From Rapana venosa (taxonomy: Eukaryota > Mollusca > Gastropoda > Neogastropoda > Muricidae): 64,000 nt of DNA. Under the pieces are notes generated by a model, which saw nothing but the letters and a program-made list of their open reading frames with translations, ran no database searches and had not been told where the DNA came from. The stretch lies in NCBI GenBank assembly GCA_028751875.1, contig CM054141.1:67910351-67974350 (forward strand), read 5' to 3'. Position 1 is the stretch's first letter, and every line of letters begins with the position of its first letter. A program made the position numbers and the translations under genes. Positions 24,110 to 37,258 of the stretch are shown piece by piece.

Positions 24110-24866
24110 AGGTCTGATGTTTGCTGCAATTTTTATAGGCTATTTACAACGCCGCTTTGAGCAAGGCAATAACGCTTTCACGTTTCAGGCATGCAATATT
24201 TGAAGCCCTGACAGCCACCGCTCCCCCCCCCCCCCCCTTACCCCCGTTGTTTTTAAAAAAAAGAAACTTAGCTGGGTTTTTGTTGTCGTTGCATTTTTGC
24301 TATTTTTGTTCTATACGTCAGGAATAATCATACATAACATCTCATTCCAATCTTTACAGATTGCTGCTGTGCAACATGCATCCTACAAATAAGATCAGTC
24401 AGTATTTTTGGCTACATTTGCCAACTCCTCCCTTCACATCCCCCTTCCCATTTCGACCACTGATTTTCCATCAAAGATCATGATAAGGGGGGATTTTACT
24501 AACTTTCCTTGGACCAAAAGTTTGCCATAGCAGAAGTTTCTTATGCTTTCAAGTCTGGTTAGCTCACCGTGTGTGCGTGTGTGTGCGTGCGTGCGTGCGC
24601 AAACGCGCATGCGTGTGTATTCCGTGCTTACATCAAAGCTTTACTATAGAACGAAAAATGAAGTGTAAACTCAACGTCTATTTAAAAATCAAAACATCGA
24701 AATTGATATCCACTTTAATGACAATTATTCTTAGTTCAATAGAAACATATATGGGAGGATGTGTTTTAACTCCTATAATAACTTAGACCATATGTCTTCC
24801 GAGTTTTGTTTGTATTTTCTGGTTTGTTGTTGGTTTTGTTTTGTTTTCGTTTGGTTATTTGTGTGT

Positions 24867-24906
<40 letters not shown>

Positions 24907-25915
24907 GTTGTGGTTGTGGATTATAGGTATTTTTGTTTGCTTGTTGTAGTTTGGGGTTGTTGTTTTGTTTTGGGGGGAGGGGGTGATGGGTCCAAGCAGT
25001 CTCCCATTTCTTAAGTTTAGTACGCCGCAGCACAAAAGCCGAGTGGGGAAAGGGACAGGCATCTAATGCTGACGGCTCTGAAGTCACAAGTTGTGGGTTC
25101 GAATCCCAATAGCGTCGGATGGATTAAATCTCACTGTATACTCAGCAATATAGATTTTTAAATGTCTCGTAAGCCATACTTTTGTGCTAGTTTAAAAACA
25201 TGAAAAAATATCACCCCTTTTTGTGAATTTATATACCTCATGACTATTGCCGAGGTATTGAAGAAGCACTGTGCAAGGTTCCAAAGCTTTGACTGCTTAA
25301 AAAAAATCAACAGCTAACAAAAACAACAACAACAACCTAATTCGGAAGACTCCCTTGGGATTCTAATACAATCAAACCAACTCAACCGTAGCCATGGTCA
25401 GCTTTTTCCATGGATGAAGAGGAGGGGGAGGGGGGTGGGGGGCGGTGGTCACACCTCACCCACCCTCAAATGGATTGGACATATGCCAACGGACGTAGGG
25501 GTCGTGGTGGTGGTGGTTGTGGGTGTTCTTACAAAACTTCAGCTGCTGTCAGAAAGAAAGAAGGAAAGAATTTAAGAAGGAAAAAGGCAAGAGTCAAAGC
25601 TTGTTTGTGCACCGGCGCGTGCAAACAACCAGATATGTTTCGTGTGGCATGCAAAAGTTGAAAACAAAAATGCCACGCAGTGTTGTGTCGTGTTTCTGTT
25701 TAGATAGGCAAGAAAAAGCGTGAAGTGGCAAGGCGAGTAGTGGAGAAGGATTGATTTTGTTTTGCCAGTATTTGGGGGTTTTCCGACTCAGTGAGCCTGC
25801 TGAGGATCTGATGTCTGACAGATGACACATACAAACAAAAGCTGAACATTCTTTCTCTGTGTGTCTCTATCTGTCTGTCTGTCTGTCTGTCTCTGTATTA
25901 TTCAGGGGCATGTAA

Positions 25916-25962
<47 letters not shown>

Positions 25963-25990
25963 GATGCGTTGTGCGTGCGAGTGGTGGTGC

Positions 25991-26041
<51 letters not shown>

Positions 26042-26213
26042 TGACGAATAAACAAATGAGACAGAGACACACACAAAACACAGAGAGAGAGACAGACAAG
26101 AGAAGAGACAGAAACACAAGAGAGAGAGACAGACAGACAGACAGACAGGTAGACAGACATACAGACAGACAGAGACAGACAAGGAGAGATCGAACACAAA
26201 TTTCGCAGAGCAG
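24110..26213. other. Intergenic, microsatellite-rich
   Basis: C run at 24224-24238, (GT)n at 24864-24902, a B-box-like gggttcgaatcccaat at about 25095 (probably a SINE remnant), and a G/GGT-rich patch at 25420-25525. Long (GT)n lies at 25918-25957 and 25997-26038, and (GACA)n-type runs at 26090-26180. No gene seen. Confidence 0.6.
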
Positions 26214-26214
26214 T

Positions 26215-26597
26215 CCAACATGCATGTCAAACTTTTATTTGCACTCGAATGACAATGTGCTTACGTATTTCCTTCAGCGCTACAACTTAATATCACTACA
26301 AAAGCATCTAAACGATATAAAACAATCGCCCGCCACCATTAAAATTTTTTTTTTAATTGTGAGAGAAACAAAAGTAAAACTATGACGAAAACGATATAAT
26401 AAAACCAATGTGGTATGAAGCTATTTAAACTATAAAAAAAAGGACAAATCGAATGTAGAAACTATGTCTCCATGATACCAAAGGAGAAAAAACAAAAAAA
26501 ACACTTTCGAACCTTTTTTGTTCTGAGTCACTTCCATGGATATTACCTCTTTGTCGATGATTCGTTAATTAATCAATTACAGAACTGAGAGAAAGAG

Positions 26598-26661
<64 letters not shown>

Positions 26662-26764
26662 ACAGACAGACAGACAGTGACAGAGACAGAGACCTGACCA
26701 AAAAGGAGACATGACAATATTACAGGATCAGAAAAAGTCCATATAACCACAATAAAGCACAAAA

Positions 26765-26850
<86 letters not shown>

Positions 26851-27669
26851 AAATAATGATGAGTGTCAAAATCAGAATTGAGCAACAACAACAAAAAGAA
26901 GAAAAAAAAAGAAAAAAGAAAACATAAGAGTAGTCTGGGGGAGGGGGGTAGTGGAAGCACAGTGAGAGACAGAGATAGAGAACAGCGATAGGTAGACAGA
27001 GACAGACTCTGTTTATATACACATTTTAACACTATTGATAATCATGTTGAGATGGAAAAAAAGAAGAAGAGGAGAATAATTCTCAGAGCATGATGAACAC
27101 TTGAAAAGAAAAATCCACAACCGTCTCCAAAAACAGTCAACTCTTCATCACATACACAAACTTTTCCCCCAAAATAGAAACTTCAATCTTTAAAAAAACC
27201 ACCACCCAACCAAACAACAAAAAACCCTACTTATTCACAAAATGTACCCTACCCCCCCCCCCTCCACCCACACCTCCTTAAAAACCAAGCAAAAACAAAA
27301 CAAAGAGAGAAAAAAACTGGTCACAGAAAGTTACTACATGTTTACTACATCTGTGTTGCTTCAATCGTCTCTTGGTAGCAAAATAAACCAAACAAACAAA
27401 TAAACAAAAAAACAAGAGCAACAACAAAACATGAACCAAAAAAAAAGAAACCCAAAACAAAAAAAACTGCTTTGTATAAACTCAAATGTTCATTGTTTTC
27501 TCAAAACAAAACTCACAAGGAAAAAAAATCACACATTTTTTGCTTTACCCCCCGCCCCTCCAAACCCAACCACACAAACACAACAACAACAAAAACAAAA
27601 CCCCGAAGTTTGAAAAGTGACAGCTATCTGCACAACGTCTCAGTCTTCCGTGTCTATGGTTTCCTGAGT
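26215..27669 (-). other. Possible last exon and 3' UTR of the thioester-protein gene
   Basis: If the donor at 30825 is used, the next good acceptor is here (TCCTTTTCTGTTCCAG|ACTCAGG, with ATTAATTC as a possible branch point). In phase it adds only S-LRKP and TAG at 27654-27656. AATAAA on the minus strand at 26234-26239, followed by a T/G-rich stretch, could end a 3' UTR of about 1.45 kb. That UTR would contain (TAC)n at 26767-26850 and (GA)n at 26597-26656. This is inference from splice signals only. Confidence 0.35.
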
Positions 27670-30600
27670 CTGGAACAGAAAAGGATAAGAATTAATCGAT
27701 ATTTTGTTTTCTTTCTTCTTTTTCATGATCATGAGTACGAGTGTCAAGAAAAGTTAAATGCGTGAGATATAACATGTCTGTCTGTCTTTCTGTCTGTCTT
27801 TTTGTCTGTGTCTGTCTTTCTGTCTGTCTGTATGTCTCTTTCATTGCAAACTTACACATGCCTGCATGAGCACGTATCGAATATAGGTTTTTGAAAGAAG
27901 ATGATACAGTTACTTTTTTTTCCTTTTCTCTCGAGGATAATGGAATAAGCACTTATGTGCTTTTTTACGTCCGGTCCCCGTGTGTATGAGGTTTTGTAAA
28001 TTGTCATCTGTTCCCACCGGCACACAATGGCCTACTCTTACAAAAAGCGGAACAGGATTTTAACGTGTGCGCAAGATGTTCTGCATGCGTTCGAACACGG
28101 GGCCTCGGTTTATAGTCTCATCCGAAGGACTTTTGGGGAGAGTGTAGTCTGCACTGATGTTAACTCCGGGGGAAAACATCCCCTTGAACGGGAATCGAAT
28201 CCGGGTTGTCAGATTGCGAGCGCAATGTTCTAACCACTAGGCTATCCCGTCCCCCTTCTTCTTCTTCTTCCTTCTTCACCTCGTTAATCAAAGAAGAAGC
28301 CCTCTACACACACTCACTCACACACATACACACACACACACACTCTCTCTCTCACCCCCCCCCCCCCTCCACACACCCACAACACACTCCCCTTCCCCAC
28401 ACACACACTCACGCCCCCCCCCCCCCCCCCCTAGCCATCTCCCTCCCACCACCACCCCCACCCTCACCAAAGCTGACCTTTGCACTCTCTCAGTAACACC
28501 CTTCAAGTGATTGGACGAGGTGAAGAAGGAAGAAGAAGAAGAAGAAGAAGAAGAAGAAGAAGAAGAAGGAAGAAGAAGAAGAAGAAGAAGAAGAAGAAGA
28601 AGAAGAAGAAGGAAGAAGAAGAAGAAGAAGAAGAAGAAGAAGAAGCTGATGATAAATTTATCCTGAAGGAAGGACTGACTGAGTCTGACTGACCGTGTGA
28701 CTGACTGACAGACAGTGTGACTGACTGACTGACAGTGTGACTGACTGACTGACTGACAGTGTGACTGACTGACTGACAGTGTGACTGACTGACAGTGTGA
28801 CTGACTGACTGACTGACTGACAGTGTGACTGACTGACTGACAGTGTGACTGACTGACTGACAGTGTGACTGACTGACTGACAGTGTGACTGACTGACTGA
28901 CAGTGTGACTGACTGACTGACAGTGTGACTGACTGACTGACAGTGTGACTGACTGACTGACAGTGTGACTGACTGACTGACAGTGTGACTGACTGACGAC
29001 AGTGTGACTGACTGACTGACAGGTGACTGATGCTGACTGGACTGACTACGACAGTGTGACTGACTGACTGACAGTGTGACTGACTGACTGACAGTGTGGC
29101 TGACTGACTGACTGACAGTGTGACTGACTGACAGACAGTGTGACTGACTGACTGACAGACAGCTGACTGACTGACTGACAGTGTGACTGACTGACTGACA
29201 GTGTGGCTGACTGACTGACAGTGTGACTGACTGACTGACAGTGTGACTGACTGACTGACAGACAGTGTGACTGACTGACTGACAGTGTGACTGACTGACA
29301 GACAGTGTGACTGACTGACTGACAGTGTGACTGACTGACTGACTGACAGTGTGACTGACTGACTGACTGACAGTGTGACTGACTGACTGACAGTGTGACT
29401 GACTGACTGACAGTGTGGCTGACTGACTGACTGACAGTGTGACTGACTGACAGACAGTGTGACTGACTGACTGACAGTGTGGCTGACTGACTGACTGACA
29501 GTGTGACTGACTGACTGACAGTGTGGCTGACTGACTGACAGTGTGGCGACTGAACTGACTGGAATGACTAGTGTGACTGACTGACTGACAGTGTGGCTGA
29601 CTGACTGACTGTGGTGACTGACTGACAGGTGGCTGACTGACTGACAGTGTGACTGACTGACGACAGTGTGACTGACTGACTGACAGTGTGACTGACTGAC
29701 TGACAGTGTGACTGACGGGACTGACAGTGTGGTGACTGACTGACTAGACAGTGTGCTGACTGACTGACAGTGGTGACTGACTGACGACAGTGTGACTGAC
29801 TGACTGACAGTGTGACTGACTGACTGACAGTGTGACTGACTTGCTGAGCAGTGGGCTGACTGACCAGACATGTGACTGACTGACTGACAGTGTGGCTGAC
29901 TGACTGACAGTGTGGACTGACTGACTGACAGTGTGGCTGGACTGACTGACAGTGTGACTGACGACTGACAGTGTGACTGACTGACGAAGTGTGACTGACT
30001 GACAGGACGTGTGACTGGACTGACTGGACAGTGTGACTGACTGACTGACAAGTGTGACTGACAGACTGACAGTGACTGACTGACTGACATGTGACTGAGC
30101 TGTGACTGACAGTGTGACTGACGACTGACAGTGTGACTGACTGACAGTGTGACTGACTGACTGACAGTGTGACTGACTGATGACAGTGTGGACTGACAGT
30201 GTGACTGACAGTGTGACTGACTGACAGACATGTGTGACTGACTGACAGTGTGGACTGACTGACAGTGTGACAGACTGACTCAGTGGACTGACTGACTGAC
30301 TGACGTGTGACTGACTGACTGACAGTGAGGACTGACTGACTGGCAGTGTGACTGACTGACTGACAGTGTGACTGACTGACTGACAGTGTGACTGACTGAC
30401 ATGGACAGTGATGGACTGACTGGACAGTGTGACTGACTGTGACAGTGTGACTGACTGACAGTGTGACTGACGACTGACAGTGTGACTGACATGGCGTGTG
30501 ACAGACTGCAGTGTGACACTGATGGACTGACTAGTGTGACTGACTGACTGACAGTGTGACTGACTGACTGACAGTCGACTGGACATGTGACTGACTGACG

Positions 30601-32268
30601 ACAGTGTATGACAGGTGCTGACTGACTGACAGTGTGACTGACTGACTGACAGTGTGGCTGACTGACTGACAGTGTGACTGACTGACTGACAGTGTGACTG
30701 ACTGACTGACAGTGTGACTGACTGACTGACAGTGTGGCTGACTGACTGACAGTGTGACTGACTGACAGTGTGGCTGACTGACTGACAGTGTGACTGACTG
30801 ACTTGTTCCAAGGCTGACACTTACGACGTCATCTTGTATTTGAGGCGGCAACTTTCGTACTTGGGAAGCACCTTGCACACAGAGTCGTATTGTCTGGCTC
30901 CGTTCACGACATAGGTGATCACCGTCTCCTTACCTGCACACACACGCCCACCCGTTTAACACACCTGTCCACCCCTTTCAGCTACATCTCTTCACACCTA
31001 CCCATTTCACACACCTGTCCACCCCTTCCAGTCACCTCTTTACCTCACCTCGCCTCACCTATCCCGTGAGGGCACTAATGATTTTGCAGCCAGCTTCCTC
31101 CACTCCCCGCGGTCCTCTTCTTTCCGTAGCAAATCGTTTCACTGAAGGCCAGTCCACTGTCTGATGTTGTCTTCCCATCGTTTTCTCACACGCTCTTCGT
31201 CTCCCCCCTTGTACTGTTCCCTGTAGGACAGTCTTGGCCAGTCCAGATGTTCGTGCCACTACCACTTTAGTTTGCGTCTTTTCACTGAAGTCAGAAGCTC
31301 TTCATATGGTCCGTTGGCATTTTAAATTCTGGCCTTCACTTCCTTATTAGTGATGGTATCTCTGTATGAGATACCAAGGAGTTTGAAAAAACACCTCATC
31401 TCCATTGCCTGTATCTTTTTGTCAATGTCTGCTGTTATAGTCCACATTTCACATTCGTCCAAAAATATGTACATGATAAGGGAACGCACCAGTCTGATCT
31501 TAAAGCTGATGGCAATATTCTTGTCGTTCCAGAGGACTTTCAGTTTGGTCATTGCAGCTGTGGTCTGGGCTATTCTGGAGAGAATTTCAGGTTTTGATCC
31601 TTCAACCGATACCATAGCTCCCAGATATTTGAAGCTGTGGACGGTCTCAATTGTCTTGCCGTATAAAATTATGTCAGTGCTGATGCCATTGGAACTACAG
31701 TATCAGTATCTGTCCACTGATGCAACTTCCAAGCTTGTCACATCTCTCATTCTTTCACGTTTAGACTACTGTAATTCTCTTTTGGCTGGCCTACCAGCAT
31801 CATCTATCCACTCTCTTCAACGCATACAAAACTCTGCAGCTCGACTGGTCCTAAGAAAGAAAAAATCTGAACACATCACTCCTCTTCTGCAATCTCTTCA
31901 CTGGCTGCCTGTCTCACAAAGACTGGAGTATAAAATCAATACCCTGTTTCAAATGTCTCCACAAATCTGCACCCTCTTATCTCTGTAACTGTCTTCACCT
32001 GCACACTCCATCCCGTTCCCTTCGTTCAGCCGCAGATACTTGTGCTTTCGAACACCCAGATTCAAACAAACCACTGTTGGCCGTCGCTCCTTCTCTGTTT
32101 CTGGTCCATCCACCTGGAATGACCTCCCTCTTTCCCTTCGCCAAAAGCCTTCACTTGATACCTTCAAATCCAGCCTCAAAACACACTTATTCCCTACTTG
32201 AGACTTTCCCCCCCCACATATCTGTCCCTAATTTTCAACAGCATCTTTCACCTTCTAAGTGTTGCTCC

Positions 32269-32319
<51 letters not shown>

Positions 32320-32504
32320 CGTGCGTGTCTGCGTGCGTGTGTGTGCGTGCGTGCGTGCGTGCGTGCATACGTGCGCGCGCATGGATTTGAAATCTGTTGT
32401 TCATTATGTTTAAGGAGAGTTGCATGCCTGTAAATGATTGAGTGCAAGCGCTTCGATATGTTTTTTTCTTTTTTTACAAGATTCAGCGCTATATAAATTC
32501 CATA

Positions 32505-32538
<34 letters not shown>

Positions 32539-32897
32539 TGTCATCAGCTGGGTTTCCTCTGCACTGATCTGCATGACATATGCTGACGAGGCTTCATCAA
32601 GGGGATTGACCAAGATGACTAGCTCTTGCTCTTCTCCAGCTAGGCCGTCGATGTCATCGGCGAAACATAAGTTTGTGATTGTCATAGTAGACTGCGCTGG
32701 TTGTCTTATTATAGAGGCATTCTATGGCTCTGATCAGGTTTGGCATTGATGTTATACAGCCTCATGGGTGCCCACAGAACTGCATGCCAGACTCTGTCGA
32801 AAATCTACAAAGACGTGGTAAAGATCTTGTTGGTGTTGCAAGTATTTCTCACAGAGTATTTTAAGGTTAAAACCTTGTTCTGTTGTGCTCCGTCCTG

Positions 32898-32934
<37 letters not shown>

Positions 32935-33118
32935 CACTAGGGTGGCCAAGTTACTGATACAAGGCAGCACAGAAGGAACGTGTGAACAAATACTGCAGCA
33001 CAAGGGTCATATACTGCTCAAGGGAAACAACTCAAATATCACCCCAATCAAGAAAGGCACAATAACTTCCCTTTTATTGATTCTTTGGATCGTTTACGCG
33101 TGCGTGCGAGCGTGCGCG

Positions 33119-33188
<70 letters not shown>

Positions 33189-34145
33189 CCTGTACATTTC
33201 AGTCACTTTGAACCAGTTAAGGATTATGAATGCTTCTTTTGTTGTAGTATCAGATATGTCTACGTGGCAAGAAAATGATCTTAATCTGAATTTGAATTAG
33301 AGACAAGAAAAGTCCAGGCGCGCACGCGCGCATGTGTGTGTGTGTGTGTGTGTGTGTGCGCGTGCACGCACGTGTGCGTGTGTGTGTGTGTGGTGTGTTT
33401 GTATGTGTGTGTATTTGTGCGTGTGTGTGTGTGCTTGTATGTGTGCTTGTATATGTGTGTGCGTGTGCGTGCGCGCGCGCGTATGCGCGTGCGTGTGAGT
33501 GCGTTTTCTTAGAAGAGAATTATGTGAAGCAACCACAGAAAAAACAAAACGAAAGAACCCCCACCCCCACCCCACAGAAAAAAACTAACCAAAAAGACTG
33601 GTGCTGTACACTGCACGTGCAACTCAGGCAAAACAAACACAGAAAGAAAGAAAGAAAGACAGAAAGACAGACAGACAAACAGAGAGAAAGTAAGAAAGAA
33701 AGAAAGACAGAGAGGCAGAAAGAAGGAAAGATAGACAGGCAGAAAGAAAGAAAGAAAGAAAGAAACAAGGAAAGAAAGAAAGAAACAAGGAAAGAAAGAA
33801 AGAAACAAGGAAAGAAAGAAAGAAACAAAGACAGAAAAAGAAAAATAGAAAGAAAGAAAGAAAGAAAGAAAAGAAAGAAAGGCAGAAAAAAGAAAATAGA
33901 AAGAAAGAAAGAAAGATAGAAAGAAAGAAAGAAAGAAAAGAAAGAAACAAAGAAAGAAAAAAAGAAAGAAAAATAAAGAAATGAAAAAGCCCCAAAGGGA
34001 CAAGCACAGACAGAAGACAGAAGGAACGAGGACTGACTGGTTTCGTAATAGTCGTAGATCTTGATGGTGGTGGGCTCAGTGTTGATGGCAAAGCCTGAAG
34101 CAGGGATCAGGGGAAGAGTGGCATTCACCACTGTCTTGCTCATCT

Positions 34146-34230
<85 letters not shown>

Positions 34231-34321
34231 GTACACAAACACATACAAACCGCACACAAACACATACAAACCGCACACAAACACACACACACACATACAC
34301 ACACATACATACATACAAACA

Positions 34322-34369
<48 letters not shown>

Positions 34370-36514
34370 TCATTCATTCATTCATTCATTCATTCATTCA
34401 TTCGTTCTTCCCTCCATCCCGCCTCCCCCTACTTATTAATTTAAAAAAAAATTCTTTTATTTCGAGGATAATGGAATAAGCACTCATGTGCTTTTTTACA
34501 TCCAGTCCCCGTGTGGATGCAGTTTTGTACATTTAGTCATCCGTTCTCACAAGCACACAATGGCCTACTCTTTCGAAAAGCGGAACGGGTTTTAACAAGT
34601 GCTTAATATGTTCTGCGTGCGTTCGCGCACGGGATCTCAGTTTATAGTCTTATCCGAAGAACTTTTTTTTTGTGGGGGGGGGGGGGGGGGGGGGGGGGAG
34701 TTGAGTCGGTACTGATGTTAACTCCAGAGGAAAAAAATCCCGAAAAGATTCGAACCTGGGTCAGCAGATGACGAACGCGTCACTCTAACCACCAGGCTAC
34801 CCCGTCCCCTCGTCGTCCTCCTCACCTTGTCGTAGTACAAGACGTAGACGTTCTTCTTCTCCTCGGCCTCCGTCATCTTGGTGCCGGTGATGTTCCACAG
34901 CGCGCTCTCCTCGTCCACAAGGTAGCCGCTGGGCATCTGCACCTCGATCACCGTCATGCTGCTGTTCTGGCCGTCGGCTCGGTTGGCCCACAGCATGAGC
35001 ACCACGGGGTCGTCCCCGAAGTCCTTGTGGAGCTCAGCGGACAGGTTGAAGGTCTGGGGCCCCGTGTCTGCAGCGCTGGGCGAGGTCTGGTTGATGTTGT
35101 AGTCCAGGATGACCTGTATCGGGGGTGAAGAGTGGGGCCTTGTTAGTGTCAGGTACACAGAGATCCCGTCACTTATGAACAAAGAGGAAACCAGCCATCA
35201 CAAAACGCCCAACGGGCGAATAGGAAGATCAGTGGAAAAACGCAAACTAACGTGGTCACACGAATGTCTGGACTGGCCAGGACTATCCTACAGAGAACAA
35301 CAGTACAAGGAGGGAGACGAAGAGGCAGACAGAGAAAACGATGGGAAGACAACATGAGAGAGTGGACTGGCCTTGAGTGGAACGATTTGCTCTAAGGTAA
35401 GCAGAGGACAGCGGGGAGTGGAGGAGGCTGGCTGCAAAATCTTCAGTGGTGCCCCCACGGTCCATGGCACGAAATACGGGATAGGTGAAGGTGAAGGTGA
35501 AGTTATAACCCCCCTCCCCCTCTCTCTCTCTGTTGTGTTGCATGTGTTGTGTGTGAGTGTATATGTGTGTGAGTGAGTGTTTGTCTGGTGTGTGTGTGAG
35601 CGCGCGTGCGTATGCGTGTGTTTGTGTGTGCGTGCATGTGTGTGTGTGTAGTTTGGTTGGTTTTCTTAGGTCCGCGGTGGTGTTGTCTAATATTACTGAA
35701 TCGTGTAAAGTTGTGTTGTCTCCTCCCCCCCCCCCCCCCCCCCCCCTGCCTCCCCTCCGTTGAGCTGCCGAGAAGCCTTTCTGAAGAGGGGGCTACAGCC
35801 CGCCAGTAGGAACGATGACCATGGTCATAGAAAGACGACGCATGGACACTGCTGTCGTGCCAGGACATCATCCCCGAAATCGGAATGTGGCTATCTGGAC
35901 AAGAAACGGTCGCAAAGGCAGAATCTCACCTTTAGCGACACTAGGAGCTCGAGCCAAGAAACGTTAAAAAATCCTTGGCAAAATTCCGTAATAAAAACAA
36001 ATTGTTGATAAAGGGGAAGATAATTATTACATGCGAAGGGGGGAAAAAATGGTGCTCCTACTGGGGTGACACATAGTGCCCAGAAACAGCAGAGTTTTTA
36101 CACTGAGATAATTATGTGTTATGACTGTGATATGCAATAAAAGATGAATCGATGCATACATCGCAATAATGTCAGGCCATGCAACACATGCCATGCAATG
36201 CAACACATTACATTAGAATGTCAACGTTTTTCAACTAGCATACGCATGCATGCAGGCTCGCATGCATATACACACACGCACGAGCGCCCGCACACACACA
36301 CACACATCCCCCCCACACAACACACACTCCACACAAACAACACACAACATAACACAACACACACACACACACACACACACCACACACCACCACCCACCAC
36401 CCACCACCCCCACCACACACACACACAACAAAACACACACACACCACCACCACCACCACCCAACACATACACACACACAAAACACAACAAACACACCCCA
36501 CCACCACCCCACCA

Positions 36515-36607
<93 letters not shown>

Positions 36608-37224
36608 AAGCCAGTCTCTGACCTCTGCAACAGCCATGCCGCTAAAATTACCAACGCCCATGGCTGCAGCCCGAATGGTCAGGTTTTTCGGAGCATCCTG
36701 AAAACAAACAAACAAACAAAAACCCCCATCATATTTAATGAAAATGATCAGTTACAATCTTACCCATGACCTGCTCTTACCACATAAAAGTCAACACACT
36801 GAAAGTGGTAGAAAAATAGGAAATAGAAGTAAACTTGCTACCATCCCTTCCAAAACAACAACAACAACAACAACAAACAATGAAAAAGCCGAAACCGGGG
36901 AGGGTGGGTGGGTGTGGAGACAGAACAAGCGGAAATAACTTTAGCTGGTGGTAAACAACAAAAAAAAGGGCAGGGAGATGGGGGAATGGTGGCCGCAATA
37001 GCAACCCCCCCCCCCCATCCCGCGCGCGCGCGAGGTGTGTGTGTGTTTGTGTGTGTGTGTGTGTTGTGTGTGTGTGTGTGTGTGTTTGTGTAGGTGTGTG
37101 TTTGTGTTGTGTTTGTGTGTGGTTGTATAGTGTGTGTGTGTGTGTGTGTTGTGTTGTGTGTGTGTGTGTGTGTGTGTGTTGTGTGTTCTATAGTTTAACG
37201 TCCTTCCACTAAATAGTGATATGA

Positions 37225-37258
<34 letters not shown>

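Noticed and set aside
26767..26850. Poly-Ser/poly-Val protein from (TAC)n
   Set aside because: Trinucleotide microsatellite, more likely UTR or intergenic.
28318..30820. Open frames of 637 and 358 codons on the minus strand (SVSQSHCQ repeats)
   Set aside because: They are translations of the GACTGACTGACAGTGT satellite, which has no stop in that orientation; frame drifts with each indel and there is no non-repeat coding part.
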